DNA of 64,000 nucleotides from Methanobacteriaceae archaeon (GTDB taxonomy: Archaea > Methanobacteriota > Methanobacteria > Methanobacteriales > Methanobacteriaceae), in NCBI GenBank assembly GCA_013403005.1, contig JACBOA010000006.1:1-64000 (forward strand). Direction: 5' to 3'. The notes beneath the pieces were generated by a model. That model was not told where the DNA came from. It saw only the letters and a program-made list of their open reading frames with translations, and did not search any database. Positions 49,221 to 58,968 of this stretch are shown here, piece after piece. Numbering within the stretch: the first letter of the stretch is position 1; each line of letters opens with the position of its first letter. The position numbers were made by a program, and so were the translations under genes.

Positions 49221-50573
49221 ATGCGTGTTGTTTTAGCAGGAACCGGAAGTGCAGTGGGGAAGACCACCATCTCCACGGGAATAATGAAAGCCCTCTCTCA
49301 GGAGCAGAAAGTCCAACCCTTCAAAGTGGGTCCAGATTACATTGATCCCACCTATCACACCCTGGCCACAAGCAATACTAGCCGAAACCTGGATTCCTTT
49401 TTTATGACTGACGGCCAGATCAGGGAAGCATTCCAGAGGGGATTGAAAATATCCAACTCCCGGATGGGAATTATAGAAGGGGTGAGAGGTCTTTATGAAG
49501 GTATAAGTCCCATTGAAGATGTTGGAAACACAGCTTCCATTGCCAAGGCACTTAATTCACCAGTTATTCTAATCCTTAATGCTCGCAGCCTGGTTAAAAG
49601 TGCAGCTGCGGTGGTAATCGGTTTTAAAACCCTTGATCCCTCCATACGCATCGAAGGGGTTATCCTTAATCTGGTTAAAAACAGGAAACACTATCTTAAG
49701 GCTAAGCAATCGGTGGAAAAACTGGCCAATACACAAGTCATAGGGGGAATACCCCGGGATGATGCCATTTCTGTTGAACAGCGCCATCTGGGCCTTGTAC
49801 CAGCAGTAGAAAGGGAAACCATTAAGGCAAATATCGATGATTGGGGACGGCTCATGGAGGAAAATCTTGACCTGGATGCCCTTATCAGCATAATGAAAGG
49901 CGCTGGTAAATTACCTGAAGGAAGAGAACCCCTCTTCCTACAGGAAAATTCTAGTAGGCTTAAATATGGTATTGCCAGGGATGAAGTATTCACCTTTTAC
50001 TATCAGGACAATCTGGAGGCACTGGAGTCCAATAAAGCGGAACTAGTTTATTTCAGCCCCCTGCATGATGAGGAGGTGCCTGATGTGGATGGGATCTATA
50101 TTGGTGGGGGATACCCGGAAATATTTGCCAGACAACTGGAAGCCAACCAGAGCATGTGCAAATCCATCAACCGTTTCCACCAGGATGAAAGGCCCATCTA
50201 TGCTGAATGTGGTGGTCTCATGTATTTAACTCGATCAATTAACCAGCATAAGATGTGCAATGTTTTTCCCTATGATTCACACATGACCCAAAAGCCCCAG
50301 GCCTTGAGTTATGTTATTGCCAGGGCAGCCTGTGACAATCTAATCATAGGTGAGGGGGAGACTTTCCATGGTCATGAATTCCATTATTCCAAACTGGATC
50401 TGGAGGGTGGAAACCCCAAATTTGCATTTGAAATTCTACGGGGAAGGGGGGTAACTGGATCCCGGGATGGGCTTATGAGTAAGAATACTTTAGCCAGCTA
50501 TGTGCATACCCATGTGGCAGCTTGCCCCAGTTTCGCCAGCAGGTTGGTTCAAAATGCTTTGGGGGATCATTAA
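49221..50573 (+). CDS. cfbB: Cobyrinate / Ni-sirohydrochlorin a,c-diamide synthase
   Basis: 450 residues of the CbiA/CobB family, which amidates the a and c side chains of cobyrinate; in methanogens the CfbB type amidates Ni-sirohydrochlorin toward coenzyme F430. The ATP loop is 'GTGSAVGKTTISTG' at the N-terminus, 'KVGPDYIDPTYH' follows, and the glutaminase Cys lies in 'YAECGGLMYL' near residue 332 with a downstream 'HGHEFHYSKL' His. The same enzyme may serve both pathways here, given the cobamide genes nearby; this cannot be decided from sequence. No ribosome binding site is evident. Confidence 0.88.
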   Translation: MRVVLAGTGSAVGKTTISTGIMKALSQEQKVQPFKVGPDYIDPTYHTLATSNTSRNLDSFFMTDGQIREAFQRGLKISNSRMGIIEGVRGLYEGISPIEDVGNTASIAKALNSPVILILNARSLVKSAAAVVIGFKTLDPSIRIEGVILNLVKNRKHYLKAKQSVEKLANTQVIGGIPRDDAISVEQRHLGLVPAVERETIKANIDDWGRLMEENLDLDALISIMKGAGKLPEGREPLFLQENSSRLKYGIARDEVFTFYYQDNLEALESNKAELVYFSPLHDEEVPDVDGIYIGGGYPEIFARQLEANQSMCKSINRFHQDERPIYAECGGLMYLTRSINQHKMCNVFPYDSHMTQKPQALSYVIARAACDNLIIGEGETFHGHEFHYSKLDLEGGNPKFAFEILRGRGVTGSRDGLMSKNTLASYVHTHVAACPSFASRLVQNALGDH

Positions 50574-51085
50574 ATCCTTTATTTTTAGTAAAATCACATA
50601 ATTCAAATCATAATTGGTAATAAATCATTAATGCCATACAAAATCATTTCTACTGTAGAAAAATTTTCATCCTTTATTGGGATCCTTTACTAAGAAAATC
50701 AAACTCGGATTTCTACAGTAGACTAGATCAAAGGCGATTTTTAGGGGTTAGGAATGTTCATTGGTCTACTGTAGAAAAAAATTTTGAGATTATCTAAGAA
50801 AGTCAATTAACCTCAAAGGCGATGAAAAGGAGAATTTAAGGATGAACTCCAATTTCAGTTTCAATCAATCCACTATCCATTTCAAGAGTTAAAAAAATTT
50901 ATAAACATAATGTATAAAGGAATGGACAATAAAGGAATTGACTGAAGAAGAAATTGTGTAATTGTTAATTCATAAACATAATTAATTCATGAACATAAAT
51001 GTACTGACAATCAAAAAATTTAATTTAAGTTTCTAAAATTTATGCGGGGTCCTTGATTAATTGGAGGATTTTTAGGAGAACAACT
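50574..51085. other. Spacer carrying palindrome triad B
   Basis: 512 bp without a gene between cfbB and the polymerase-like membrane protein. The left half contains three TTCTAC-N-GTAGAA palindromes; the right half is AT-rich and may hold the promoter for the rightward gene ('AAAAAATTTATAAAC' near 50895). Confidence 0.55.
50648..50776. repeat. Triad B of TTCTAC-N-GTAGAA palindromes
   Basis: Three 13-mers lie at 50648-50660 (TTCTACTGTAGAA), 50711-50723 (TTCTACAGTAGAC) and 50764-50776 (GTCTACTGTAGAA). Start-to-start spacings are 63 and 53 bp, identical to triad A at 27.9 kb. Sequence between the sites is only partly similar to triad A (both have 'AAGAAA...ATCAA' about 20 bp before site 2), so the spacing has been kept more strictly than the sequence. 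Confidence 0.8.
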
Positions 51086-52246
51086 ATGAAATTTGAAAAA
51101 GTGGATCTATTCTCACCTTACATACTGGTAGTGGTGATTGCCCTGTACCTAAGCTTGGCATTAATTGCCTACCAGGAACATCTAGAAGAGCTTCAATGGA
51201 TTTCATCCCTAACCCTCTTATACGTTTTAATTGGAACTATTTTCTTCATTGCAGGAGTATTTATTCCTAAAATAATCTACAATCATAATCAAAAACTTCA
51301 AATTCTTTTGGGAGGCAGAGTAACTAAAGAAAACTCTGCTCCATGGTACAATAAAATACTAATTCTACTTGATGAACGGGTGTTAATGGTAGTGGTGTTA
51401 ATAGCCTTGTTTTTACAGGTTGTGAACCTGTACCTTTTAGGAGGCATACCCATCTTAAGCGGCTACTTAAAATTCAAGGCCACCACCGACTTATGGAGAA
51501 TAGCTTATCCTCTATTCTTACCAGCAATTACAATTTTACTGGCCAAATATCCTAGAAGATGGAATTATGTCCTTTTCATTATTGGATTGGTGGTGTTCGC
51601 CATAAACGGGTACCGAACCACAACCATGGCCATTCTCATCAGCGGTTTTATAACCCTCTACTACACCCGGAAAATTAAAACCAGCTACATTCTTGTTTCG
51701 CTATTTATAATAGCTTTAGTTGGAATTATTGCAGGATATATCGCTGTGAAATCTATACAGTGGCAGCAATGGACTTTAAATCCCCTGGAACTTGTTTCAT
51801 ACCGTGCAGGGTTTACTCTGATGGTCTTTGATAAGATCGTGCACATGGCTGGGGCCACAGGAGGGGATTTATTCCATCAGGCATTCACAACCGGACACCC
51901 TAGAGTAACAGTGGGCCAAGTGGTGTTGGGTTACCCCACTACAGGAGACACACCCACCACCAGCATCACATCCACCATATTCGGACCAGCAGTACTGGAC
52001 TTTGGACTTTATGCCATGATCATACAAATGTTCCTAATAGGAGTTGCATTAAAAATAGCACACGCAACACAAATAAAGGCTAACGGAGCATTCACCGCAT
52101 TATATGCAATAATACTCACTCATACTATGATATGGGTGGAAACAGGCCCTACAGATAGCGTAGTGTACTTATTCTATCTACTGACATTCATTGCCACGGT
52201 CCTGTACGTAATTCAGCTTATTAGAATTCCTAAAAAGGCAGTTTAA
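51086..52246 (+). CDS. Polymerase-like polytopic membrane protein
   Basis: About 386 residues with ten or so hydrophobic segments. The pattern and the loop 'NGYRTTTMAILISGFITLYY' followed by a long extracytoplasmic loop ('SYRAGFTLMVFDKIVHMAG') resemble oligosaccharide repeat-unit polymerases (Wzy-like). AGGAGA seven nt before the ATG at 51086 gives the start; an 11-codon extension is in frame. No glycosyltransferases are adjacent, so the role in surface glycan assembly is only likely. Confidence 0.72.
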   Translation: MKFEKVDLFSPYILVVVIALYLSLALIAYQEHLEELQWISSLTLLYVLIGTIFFIAGVFIPKIIYNHNQKLQILLGGRVTKENSAPWYNKILILLDERVLMVVVLIALFLQVVNLYLLGGIPILSGYLKFKATTDLWRIAYPLFLPAITILLAKYPRRWNYVLFIIGLVVFAINGYRTTTMAILISGFITLYYTRKIKTSYILVSLFIIALVGIIAGYIAVKSIQWQQWTLNPLELVSYRAGFTLMVFDKIVHMAGATGGDLFHQAFTTGHPRVTVGQVVLGYPTTGDTPTTSITSTIFGPAVLDFGLYAMIIQMFLIGVALKIAHATQIKANGAFTALYAIILTHTMIWVETGPTDSVVYLFYLLTFIATVLYVIQLIRIPKKAV

Positions 52247-52321
52247 GATGATAAAGTCTTTTAAAGGTTCAATAAACCATTTCATTTATTTATTCATTAT
52301 TTTATATTGACCACTAATTTT

Positions 52322-52334
52322 TTTACACTTGAAA
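52322..52334 (+). repeat. Isolated ORB-type 13-mer upstream of mtd
   Basis: TTTACACTTGAAA is an exact match to the best origin copy (4058-4070), about 48 kb from oriC. It lies in the 289 bp spacer before mtd. The following bases (CCCATGTCC) match the origin's flanking ACCTC block only weakly. Confidence 0.6.
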
Positions 52335-52460
52335 CCCATGTCCTTTAGGTTTAGTACTCACTTAATTAATGTTGTTTTAATTTATTATTACTGGTGACTT
52401 GTAACTAATTTTTTCGAACCATAATCTTTTAAATCAATTTTTCCACCAACTGAAATCCAC

Positions 52461-52468
52461 TATATAAA
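52461..52468 (+). promoter_or_regulatory. TATA box of mtd
   Basis: TATATAAA lies 75 bp before the mtd start, a close fit to the archaeal box A. It predicts a transcript start near 52490 and a 5' leader of about 45 nt that carries a GGTGAT ribosome binding site. Confidence 0.6.
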
Positions 52469-52525
52469 CCTTCCCCAAAAAATCAAATGAAAAAATACTT
52501 AAGTCGATCTTTTAAAATAGCAAAC

Positions 52526-53366
<841 letters not shown>

Positions 53367-53377
53367 ATGATTTAAAC

Positions 53378-53435
53378 GCAGTCCTTTTCGGCTGCACATA
53401 CTTCCTTTTTTTGGATTTTTTGATATTTTTTATAT
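53378..53435 (+). terminator. Terminator after mtd
   Basis: A short inverted repeat (GCAG at 53378, CTGC at 53392) is followed by several T runs (T7, T6, T6) over the next 40 bp. This fits archaeal termination at oligo-T stretches. Confidence 0.5.
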
Positions 53436-53790
53436 GGTTCTAGATATATTTAGGCAAATTTTTTCTCTAGACATTAATGGTTGCCATGGTTAATTTTCAC
53501 TCCAACATTAAATACGGTATTTAGCAAAAAAAATTGTTATAAACCATTTATTTTCAGAAAAACCAGACCCAAAACTTTTTTTAATATTATTAATAACATT
53601 AACCTTACCAATAACATCATTTGGATAAAGCAAACATTCAATCAATCCTCAGACTGTAGTTTATTCTCGATATAGGTATAGAAGGGGCGGGGATAAAACA
53701 ATTTTCAACCATTTCTTTTCATCTCCTCAAAACTGCTTAAAAGTCTTATCCTATGAATATTGGGATAGAACTGTAAAAGGAGGTGAAAAG
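53436..53790. other. Spacer upstream of the surface protein gene
   Basis: About 355 bp with no supported gene; a 64-codon plus-strand frame at 53481-53675 has no ribosome binding site and AT-driven composition. 'AAAAGGAGGTGAAAAG' just before 53791 is the ribosome binding site of the next gene. Confidence 0.4.
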
Positions 53791-55260
53791 ATGAGAAACC
53801 AGACAATCATCCTAATAGCCACCCTTATACTAGCAATCGCTCTCTCAGGTGCAGTCAGTGCAGCCGAAGGTGATACTATCATCGTAAGCAACGCACCCGG
53901 AAACACTCCCAGCAACGGAGACAGTGCCCATCCTAGTGTAAGTGATGATGGTGTTTGGGTTGCCTACTATTCTGACGCGTCCAATTTGGTGGCTGGTGAC
54001 ACTAACGACGGTATCAGGGATATTTTCCTGCACAATCGCATCACGGGTGTTACTACTAAGTTAACTTCCGGAAGCAATGGACTCAGTGGATCTCCCAGTA
54101 TTAGTGGTGATGGTAATTGGGTTGCTTACATTTCGGAGGCTTATACTCTAGTGGATGGTGATAATCACGACTTGTATTCCGATGTTTTCTTGTATGATCG
54201 TGTCAGGAATGTTACTTCTAAGGTGACACCTTTATCGGGAAGCAATGGAAACAGCTTCTATCCAAGTGTGAGTGGTGATGGTAATTGGGTTGCCTATAGT
54301 TCATATGCTACTAATCTGGTGGCTGGTGATACTCCCGACTCCTATTCAGATATTTTCTTGTATGATCGTGTCACTGGTATTACTACCAAAGTGCCACCGT
54401 TATCAGGAAGCAATGGGGACAGATGGGCTCCTAGTATTAGTGCTGATGGTAATTGGGTTGCCTACGTATCATTTGCTACTAATCTGGTTGCTAATGATGC
54501 TGAAGACGGTCGTTCTGATATTTTCTTGTATGATCGTGTCAGGGATGTTACTTCTAAGGTGACACCGTTATCAGGAAGCAATGGCCACAGCGGTTATAAT
54601 TGGGCTCCTAGTATTAGTGCTGATGGTGTTTGGGTTGCCTATACGTCATTGGCTTCTAATCTGGTGGCCAGTGATACTGCAGATACTATATGGGATATTT
54701 TCTTGTATAATAGTGTCACGGGTGTTACTTCTAAGGTGACACCTTTATCAGGAAGCAATGGCCACAGCTATTATGTGAGTGTTAGTGGTGATGGTAATTG
54801 GGTAGCCTTCTCCTCAGAGGCTTCTAATTTGGTTGCTAATGATGCTGAAGACGGTCATTCTGATATTTTCTTGTATGATCGTGTCAGGGATGTTACTTCT
54901 AAGGTGACACCGTTATCAGGAAGCAACGGAATCAGTGACGGTCCCAGTGTTAGTGGTGATGGTAATTGGGTTGCTTTCTACTCAGAGGCTTCTACTCTGG
55001 TGGCTGGCGATACTAACCAAGCATCTGATGTTTTCATGTACAATAACCCCCGTGTCATTGACAGGTCAGAAACACCAGAGAGAAACAACCCATCCAATTC
55101 CAATACAGTCAACACTAATGAGTTCAATCAACCAAACAACACTAATCTAGTCAATGCAGCCACTACTGTTGGAATGCAAACCACTGGAACACCACTAGGA
55201 GCACTGTTTTTAGGGCTCTTAACATCAATGGCAGCACTGTTAATTCCCAGAAAAAAATAA
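53791..55260 (+). CDS. Secreted beta-propeller surface protein with PD40-type repeats
   Basis: 489 residues: an N-terminal signal peptide ('IILIATLILAIALSGAVSA', cut near 'SAAEG'), then seven repeats of about 55-58 residues built on 'SVSGDGNWVAYSSYATNLV' and 'SDIFLYDRVRDVTSKVTPL', as in TolB/PD40 beta-propellers. An Asn-rich linker and a C-terminal membrane helix ending in 'LLIPRKK' follow, typical of anchored Methanobacterium surface proteins. A very strong AGGAGGTGA ribosome binding site and a downstream hairpin suggest good expression. The binding partner is unknown. Confidence 0.88.
   Translation: MRNQTIILIATLILAIALSGAVSAAEGDTIIVSNAPGNTPSNGDSAHPSVSDDGVWVAYYSDASNLVAGDTNDGIRDIFLHNRITGVTTKLTSGSNGLSGSPSISGDGNWVAYISEAYTLVDGDNHDLYSDVFLYDRVRNVTSKVTPLSGSNGNSFYPSVSGDGNWVAYSSYATNLVAGDTPDSYSDIFLYDRVTGITTKVPPLSGSNGDRWAPSISADGNWVAYVSFATNLVANDAEDGRSDIFLYDRVRDVTSKVTPLSGSNGHSGYNWAPSISADGVWVAYTSLASNLVASDTADTIWDIFLYNSVTGVTSKVTPLSGSNGHSYYVSVSGDGNWVAFSSEASNLVANDAEDGHSDIFLYDRVRDVTSKVTPLSGSNGISDGPSVSGDGNWVAFYSEASTLVAGDTNQASDVFMYNNPRVIDRSETPERNNPSNSNTVNTNEFNQPNNTNLVNAATTVGMQTTGTPLGALFLGLLTSMAALLIPRKK
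54110..54960 (+). repeat. Tandem coding repeats in the beta-propeller gene
   Basis: Repeat units of about 165-175 bp. The segments 54486-54581 and 54831-54926, two units apart, differ at one base in 96. Such DNA-level identity points to recent duplication or gene conversion. Confidence 0.75.
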
Positions 55261-55309
55261 TCCCTATGTAAAACAACATCAAAGGATTATTTTTTTATTC
55301 TTTTTTTTA
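55255..55309 (+). terminator. Hairpin terminator after the surface protein gene
   Basis: AAATAATCC at the stop codon pairs with GGATTATTT (55284-55292), followed by T-rich tracts of seven and eight T. Confidence 0.65.
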
Positions 55310-55553
55310 ATCCTAAGATTCAGTTATATAATAAATTTTTGTATCCTTTTATATCCTAAACTTTTTCTATTTCGTGATTTAAAGTCTTATGGGATTATTC
55401 TCTTTGATTTCGAAAATGGAGCAGAATCTCAATAATGCCATCATATAATCATACAATAATTCCTTATTTCCTTATTGCATAGAATTTATAACCAATGCAG
55501 TATCGTATACAAATTAATAAATTAATAAAGTATTTATTATCAAAGGTGTGCAG

Positions 55554-56750
55554 ATGATAGAAAACCTTATAGAACGTTTATCAAAAGCAGCCAGCATGCA
55601 ACGCTGGAATGACCACATCCGTCCAGTGGAATTCACCGAACTGGATAAACAAGCTCATAAAATGGTAATTGCCTATGTTATTGCCCGGTTTGAAGAAGAC
55701 AGGCTGGGAACTGGTAGTGTGGACTGGATAGCACTTATTGAAGGGGGAATATTCGAATTTTTGCATCGCACTGTTCTAACCGACATAAAACCACCTGTTT
55801 TCCATCGTATGATGAAGGAAAAGGGGAATGAACTCAATAAACACGTTTTTGATAAATTAGAGAAGGATATGGAAGGTCTGGATGAAGGTTTCCAGGAACG
55901 TTTTAAAGACTACTATCTAAAACAACCCAACACACTGGAAAGGCGCATATTAAGGGCTGCCCATTACCTGGCCACACAATGGGAATTTAAAATAATATAT
56001 CACACTGCACCATTCATCTATGGTATTGATAAAACCAAGGAAAATATTGAAAACCAGATTGAGGACCATTATGACTTGATAGGGGTTCAGAAGATCCTCC
56101 TGGGTAAGAAGTCCTTTGGATTCATAGATCTCTGTGGCCAGCTCCGCTTCCAGAAAAGATGGGCTCACATCCCACGCATACCAGAAACTTCGGTTCTGGG
56201 GCACATGTTCATAGTAGCTGCCACCAGCTATCTCTGCACCTTGGAAATGGGAGTCGAAGCCTGTTCCAAACGTTTCTATAACAATTTTTATGCGGGTCTG
56301 TTCCATGATTTGCCAGAAGTCCTCACCAAGGATATAATCTCACCAGTTAAAGGATCAGTGGAGGGTCTTAAGGAGATAATAAAAGATTATGAAGATTATC
56401 AAATGAAAGAAGAGCTTTTACCCCTCCTACCCCGCCCCTGGCATGAGGATATGAAGTATTTCTCTGAGTCTGAATTTGAAAACAAAATAATCCTGGAACA
56501 AAAAGTTAAAATGGGTGTCAGTTTCCAGGATTTGAACCAGAAATACAACGAAGATGTTTTTGCCCCGTTGGATGGTGAACTTCTCAGTGCAGTGGATAGG
56601 CTGGCAGCCTTTATTGAAGCTAAGCTATCCATTGATCATGGGATAAAATCCGATGAACTGGAACAAGCAGCCGAAAACATATACCAGGATTATAAGGGCC
56701 GGAAAATTTCAGGAATAGATTTTGGCCGCATTTTCGATTATTTCAAATAG
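55554..56750 (+). CDS. HD-domain metal-dependent phosphohydrolase
   Basis: About 398 residues. The HD motifs lie in the second half: a first His in 'VLGHMFIVAATSYL' and the paired 'FHDLPEVLTKDI' near residue 260, followed by 'SAVDRLAAFIEAK' with a final Asp. The N-terminal half is helical. The arrangement resembles YfbR-like nucleotide hydrolases but is longer. AGGTG five nt before the ATG at 55554 is the ribosome binding site; a GTG at 55548 overlaps it. Substrate unknown. Confidence 0.83.
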   Translation: MIENLIERLSKAASMQRWNDHIRPVEFTELDKQAHKMVIAYVIARFEEDRLGTGSVDWIALIEGGIFEFLHRTVLTDIKPPVFHRMMKEKGNELNKHVFDKLEKDMEGLDEGFQERFKDYYLKQPNTLERRILRAAHYLATQWEFKIIYHTAPFIYGIDKTKENIENQIEDHYDLIGVQKILLGKKSFGFIDLCGQLRFQKRWAHIPRIPETSVLGHMFIVAATSYLCTLEMGVEACSKRFYNNFYAGLFHDLPEVLTKDIISPVKGSVEGLKEIIKDYEDYQMKEELLPLLPRPWHEDMKYFSESEFENKIILEQKVKMGVSFQDLNQKYNEDVFAPLDGELLSAVDRLAAFIEAKLSIDHGIKSDELEQAAENIYQDYKGRKISGIDFGRIFDYFK

Positions 56751-56775
56751 ATTTCAATCACTTTTTAAAATTCAA

Positions 56776-57261
56776 TCACTCATTTTTTTTTAATTTTTTT
56801 AATTTTCCGGCGAAATCTTTTACCATACCTTCCCATGCACCGCTTTTTTGAGGGCTGCCTCCAATGGACATTTTAATGGTAAATTCCATTCCTTTGGCTT
56901 CCAGAGCTTCCCGTATTTGTGTAGTGGCTATCTGCGATCCATCCCCACCCATGGTTACCAGGGCGGCGCATTTTTTACCAGAGACATTCTGAACCTCTTC
57001 CAAGTACTGATTAACTCCGGGTGGGGTGCGGCTAGCCCAAACAGGACAGCAAACAATCAAACAATCATAATGACTAATATCAGTTGTACAGGGCTTTATG
57101 GGCCATTTTTTCTCCAGGTAAGCATGAATAGCTTTAATAAGGTACCATCTATCTTTAACGGGTTCAACACGTGTGAAATCAGCATTCATTTCTTCCTGTA
57201 ATTTCTGGGCTACAGTAAGGGTGTTCCCTGAAAAGGAATAACAGGCAATCAAGGTTTTCAT
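56776..57261 (-). CDS. Flavodoxin-family protein
   Basis: About 161 residues with the flavodoxin FMN-phosphate loop at the N-terminus ('CYSFSGNTLTVAQKL') and 'CCPVWASRTPPGVNQYL', 'LVTMGGDGSQ' further on. It probably carries electrons or reduces a small substrate. A longer frame to 57321 exists, but GGGAGAT before the ATG at 57261 fixes the start. It is convergent with the HD gene, with only 25 bp between them. Confidence 0.88.
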   Translation of the reverse strand: MKTLIACYSFSGNTLTVAQKLQEEMNADFTRVEPVKDRWYLIKAIHAYLEKKWPIKPCTTDISHYDCLIVCCPVWASRTPPGVNQYLEEVQNVSGKKCAALVTMGGDGSQIATTQIREALEAKGMEFTIKMSIGGSPQKSGAWEGMVKDFAGKLKKLKKNE

Positions 57262-57350
57262 TTTTTTCATCTCCCTAATTTCATATTGAATTAGATCTTT
57301 ACTTATAAAATCTTTATGCACAAAACTGTATGGAAAATTGGTAAAATAAA

Positions 57351-58010
57351 CTATTTTCGTGATTTCTTTATTTTTATTCTTTGCTCTCTCTTTTTAACAA
57401 CACCTCTGGACCATATCTTCCTACCCGCAATGAAAAGAAATGGAATCAGAAATAGAATCACCATACTCCATTGGGGACTTATAAAACTTAAAAGAATAGC
57501 TACCAAAATAATCATGGGCATTATTAAAAGGCTTCTTTTAATGTAGGGGTAGTAAGGTTCTACTTCTTTGGGAATAAGCTTGCTTGTTGCTGAATACCTC
57601 CAGATTAAATAAAAAAAGAGGCCTATGAAAAGGAGGTTGAAGTCAAATATAAGTTGTGCAATTTGGTGCTGTGGGAATTGGGCTATAATTGATGTTGATA
57701 AAGGTAAAAGTGCTATGAACATGAGCCAGAAAATGTTTATCCAGAGAATGGTGAAATCGATTTTTTTAACCAGATAGAACATGTGATGATCCACCCAGAA
57801 AACAGCCAGAAGCAGGAAACTTAAAAAATAAACCGTTAATTTAGGGATGATCTCACTGGTGGTTTGCAGGAACAACTCTGCGGTGTGGATGGGTCCGATG
57901 GGTATCTCAATGGTCACCACCACTATTGTCATGGCAATGGCAAAAATTCCATCAGTAAGGGCTTCCAAACGGTTGGATGGTATCTTTATTCCCTCTAGAT
58001 ATTCAGACAT
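57351..58010 (-). CDS. TMEM175/DUF1211-family membrane protein
   Basis: 219 residues with six hydrophobic segments. The N-terminal 'NRLEALTDGIFAIAMTIVV' matches the TMEM175 signature (R...FSDGVFAI), with Leu-Thr replacing Phe-Ser. Family members form potassium-permeable channels in bacteria and lysosomes. The gene ends about 30 bp from the flavodoxin start and begins 10 bp after hisB ends, so hisB, this gene and possibly the flavodoxin share a transcript. Whether the altered motif still gates ions is unknown. Confidence 0.85.
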   Translation of the reverse strand: MSEYLEGIKIPSNRLEALTDGIFAIAMTIVVVTIEIPIGPIHTAELFLQTTSEIIPKLTVYFLSFLLLAVFWVDHHMFYLVKKIDFTILWINIFWLMFIALLPLSTSIIAQFPQHQIAQLIFDFNLLFIGLFFYLIWRYSATSKLIPKEVEPYYPYIKRSLLIMPMIILVAILLSFISPQWSMVILFLIPFLFIAGRKIWSRGVVKKREQRIKIKKSRK

Positions 58011-58020
58011 TATAGTTCTC

Positions 58021-58608
58021 CTAAATCACTCCCTTGGTACTGGGCACCTGGTCACCTACCACGCGGGTGGCGTCATGCAGGGCACGGGCCAGTGCTTTGA
58101 ATACAGCTTCCACCTGGTGGTGGTCGTTTTCCCCCTCACAACGGGCGTGGAGGTTCATCTTACCTGTCTGGGCCAGTGACTCTAAAAAGTGACCCACATT
58201 CTCGGTGGAAAGATCACCTACCTTGGCCTGATGAAATGGTAGGTCAAGAACTGCGTAGCTTCGTCCTGATAAGTCCACGGCTACCATGGCCAATGATTCG
58301 TCCATGGGGACAAGTGAATGAGCCATTCTTCTAATTCCCTTTTTATCTCCTAAAGCTCCTTTTAATGCTTCACCCAGGACTATTCCCACATCTTCCACGG
58401 TGTGATGGTCATCAATTTCTACATCACCACGAGCTTCAACTTTAAGGTTAAACAGGCTGTGTCTGGCCAATGATTCCAGCATGTGGTTTAGAAAATTGAT
58501 CCCGGTTTCCACCTGATATTCTCCAGCACCATCCAGGTCCAGTTCAATATCTATCTCTGTTTCAGAGGTCTTCCTATTTATCTTACTCTTCCTCTTCATC
58601 TTCTGCAT
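58021..58608 (-). CDS. hisB: Imidazoleglycerol-phosphate dehydratase
   Basis: 195 residues (192 if the ATG at 58599 is used). The Mn-dependent enzyme acts at the sixth step of histidine synthesis. Metal-binding motifs are 'DIDDHHTVEDVGI' (seen as 'EIDDHHTVEDVGIVLG') and 'CEGENDHHQVEAVFKALA', both intact, with 'FLNHMLESLARH'. The start overlaps the end of the ferredoxin gene by 26 bp. No other his genes are in the window. Confidence 0.96.
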   Translation of the reverse strand: MQKMKRKSKINRKTSETEIDIELDLDGAGEYQVETGINFLNHMLESLARHSLFNLKVEARGDVEIDDHHTVEDVGIVLGEALKGALGDKKGIRRMAHSLVPMDESLAMVAVDLSGRSYAVLDLPFHQAKVGDLSTENVGHFLESLAQTGKMNLHARCEGENDHHQVEAVFKALARALHDATRVVGDQVPSTKGVI

Positions 58609-58789
58609 CCCTCACTATAAGTATGGCTTCTTCCGGACACTTGGAAGCACAGATAGTGCACACATGACAGTAACGTAGATTGGTGGCCATAGCCTTCTTA
58701 TTAATATCCCAGATCTTGGCACCCTTGGGACATTCTTCCTTGCAAATTCCACAGCCAGTGCACTTATCCTCATCAACTTCTATTCTCAT
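58583..58789 (-). CDS. 2[4Fe-4S] ferredoxin
   Basis: 68 residues with two full cluster motifs: 'CTGCGICKEECP' and 'CHVCTICASKCP', each C-x2-C-x2-C-x3-CP. The C-terminus is strongly acidic. AGAGGAGA precedes the ATG. It is translationally coupled to hisB through a 26 bp overlap. Its redox partner is unknown. Confidence 0.94.
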   Translation of the reverse strand: MRIEVDEDKCTGCGICKEECPKGAKIWDINKKAMATNLRYCHVCTICASKCPEEAILIVRDAEDEEEE

Positions 58790-58806
58790 TACAATTCTCC
58801 TCTAAC

Positions 58807-58840
58807 TTATAACTTATAATTTATAACTTCTAATTATAAC
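58807..58840 (+). repeat. TTATAAC heptad array 5
   Basis: Consecutive 7-bp units TTATAAC, TTATAAT, TTATAAC, TTCTAAT and a final TATAAC lie upstream of the ferredoxin-hisB unit. Confidence 0.7.
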
Positions 58841-58903
58841 TGAACTCGAAAACCCAAATTTACCCTGTGATGGGTGATAGACTAGATATTTAATCCTAAT
58901 TAG

Positions 58904-58924
58904 TTATAACTTATACCTTATAAC
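58904..58924 (+). repeat. TTATAAC heptad array 6
   Basis: Three units in phase, TTATAAC, TTATACC and TTATAAC, lie about 65 bp from array 5 in the same spacer. Confidence 0.68.
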
Positions 58925-58968
58925 TCACTTTTTTTCTTAGTAATGCTTAATAAAATTCCACATTTTTA

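Noticed and set aside
53481..53675. 64-codon plus-strand frame after mtd
   Set aside because: It is Asn/Ile/Lys-rich from AT-rich DNA with no ribosome binding site.
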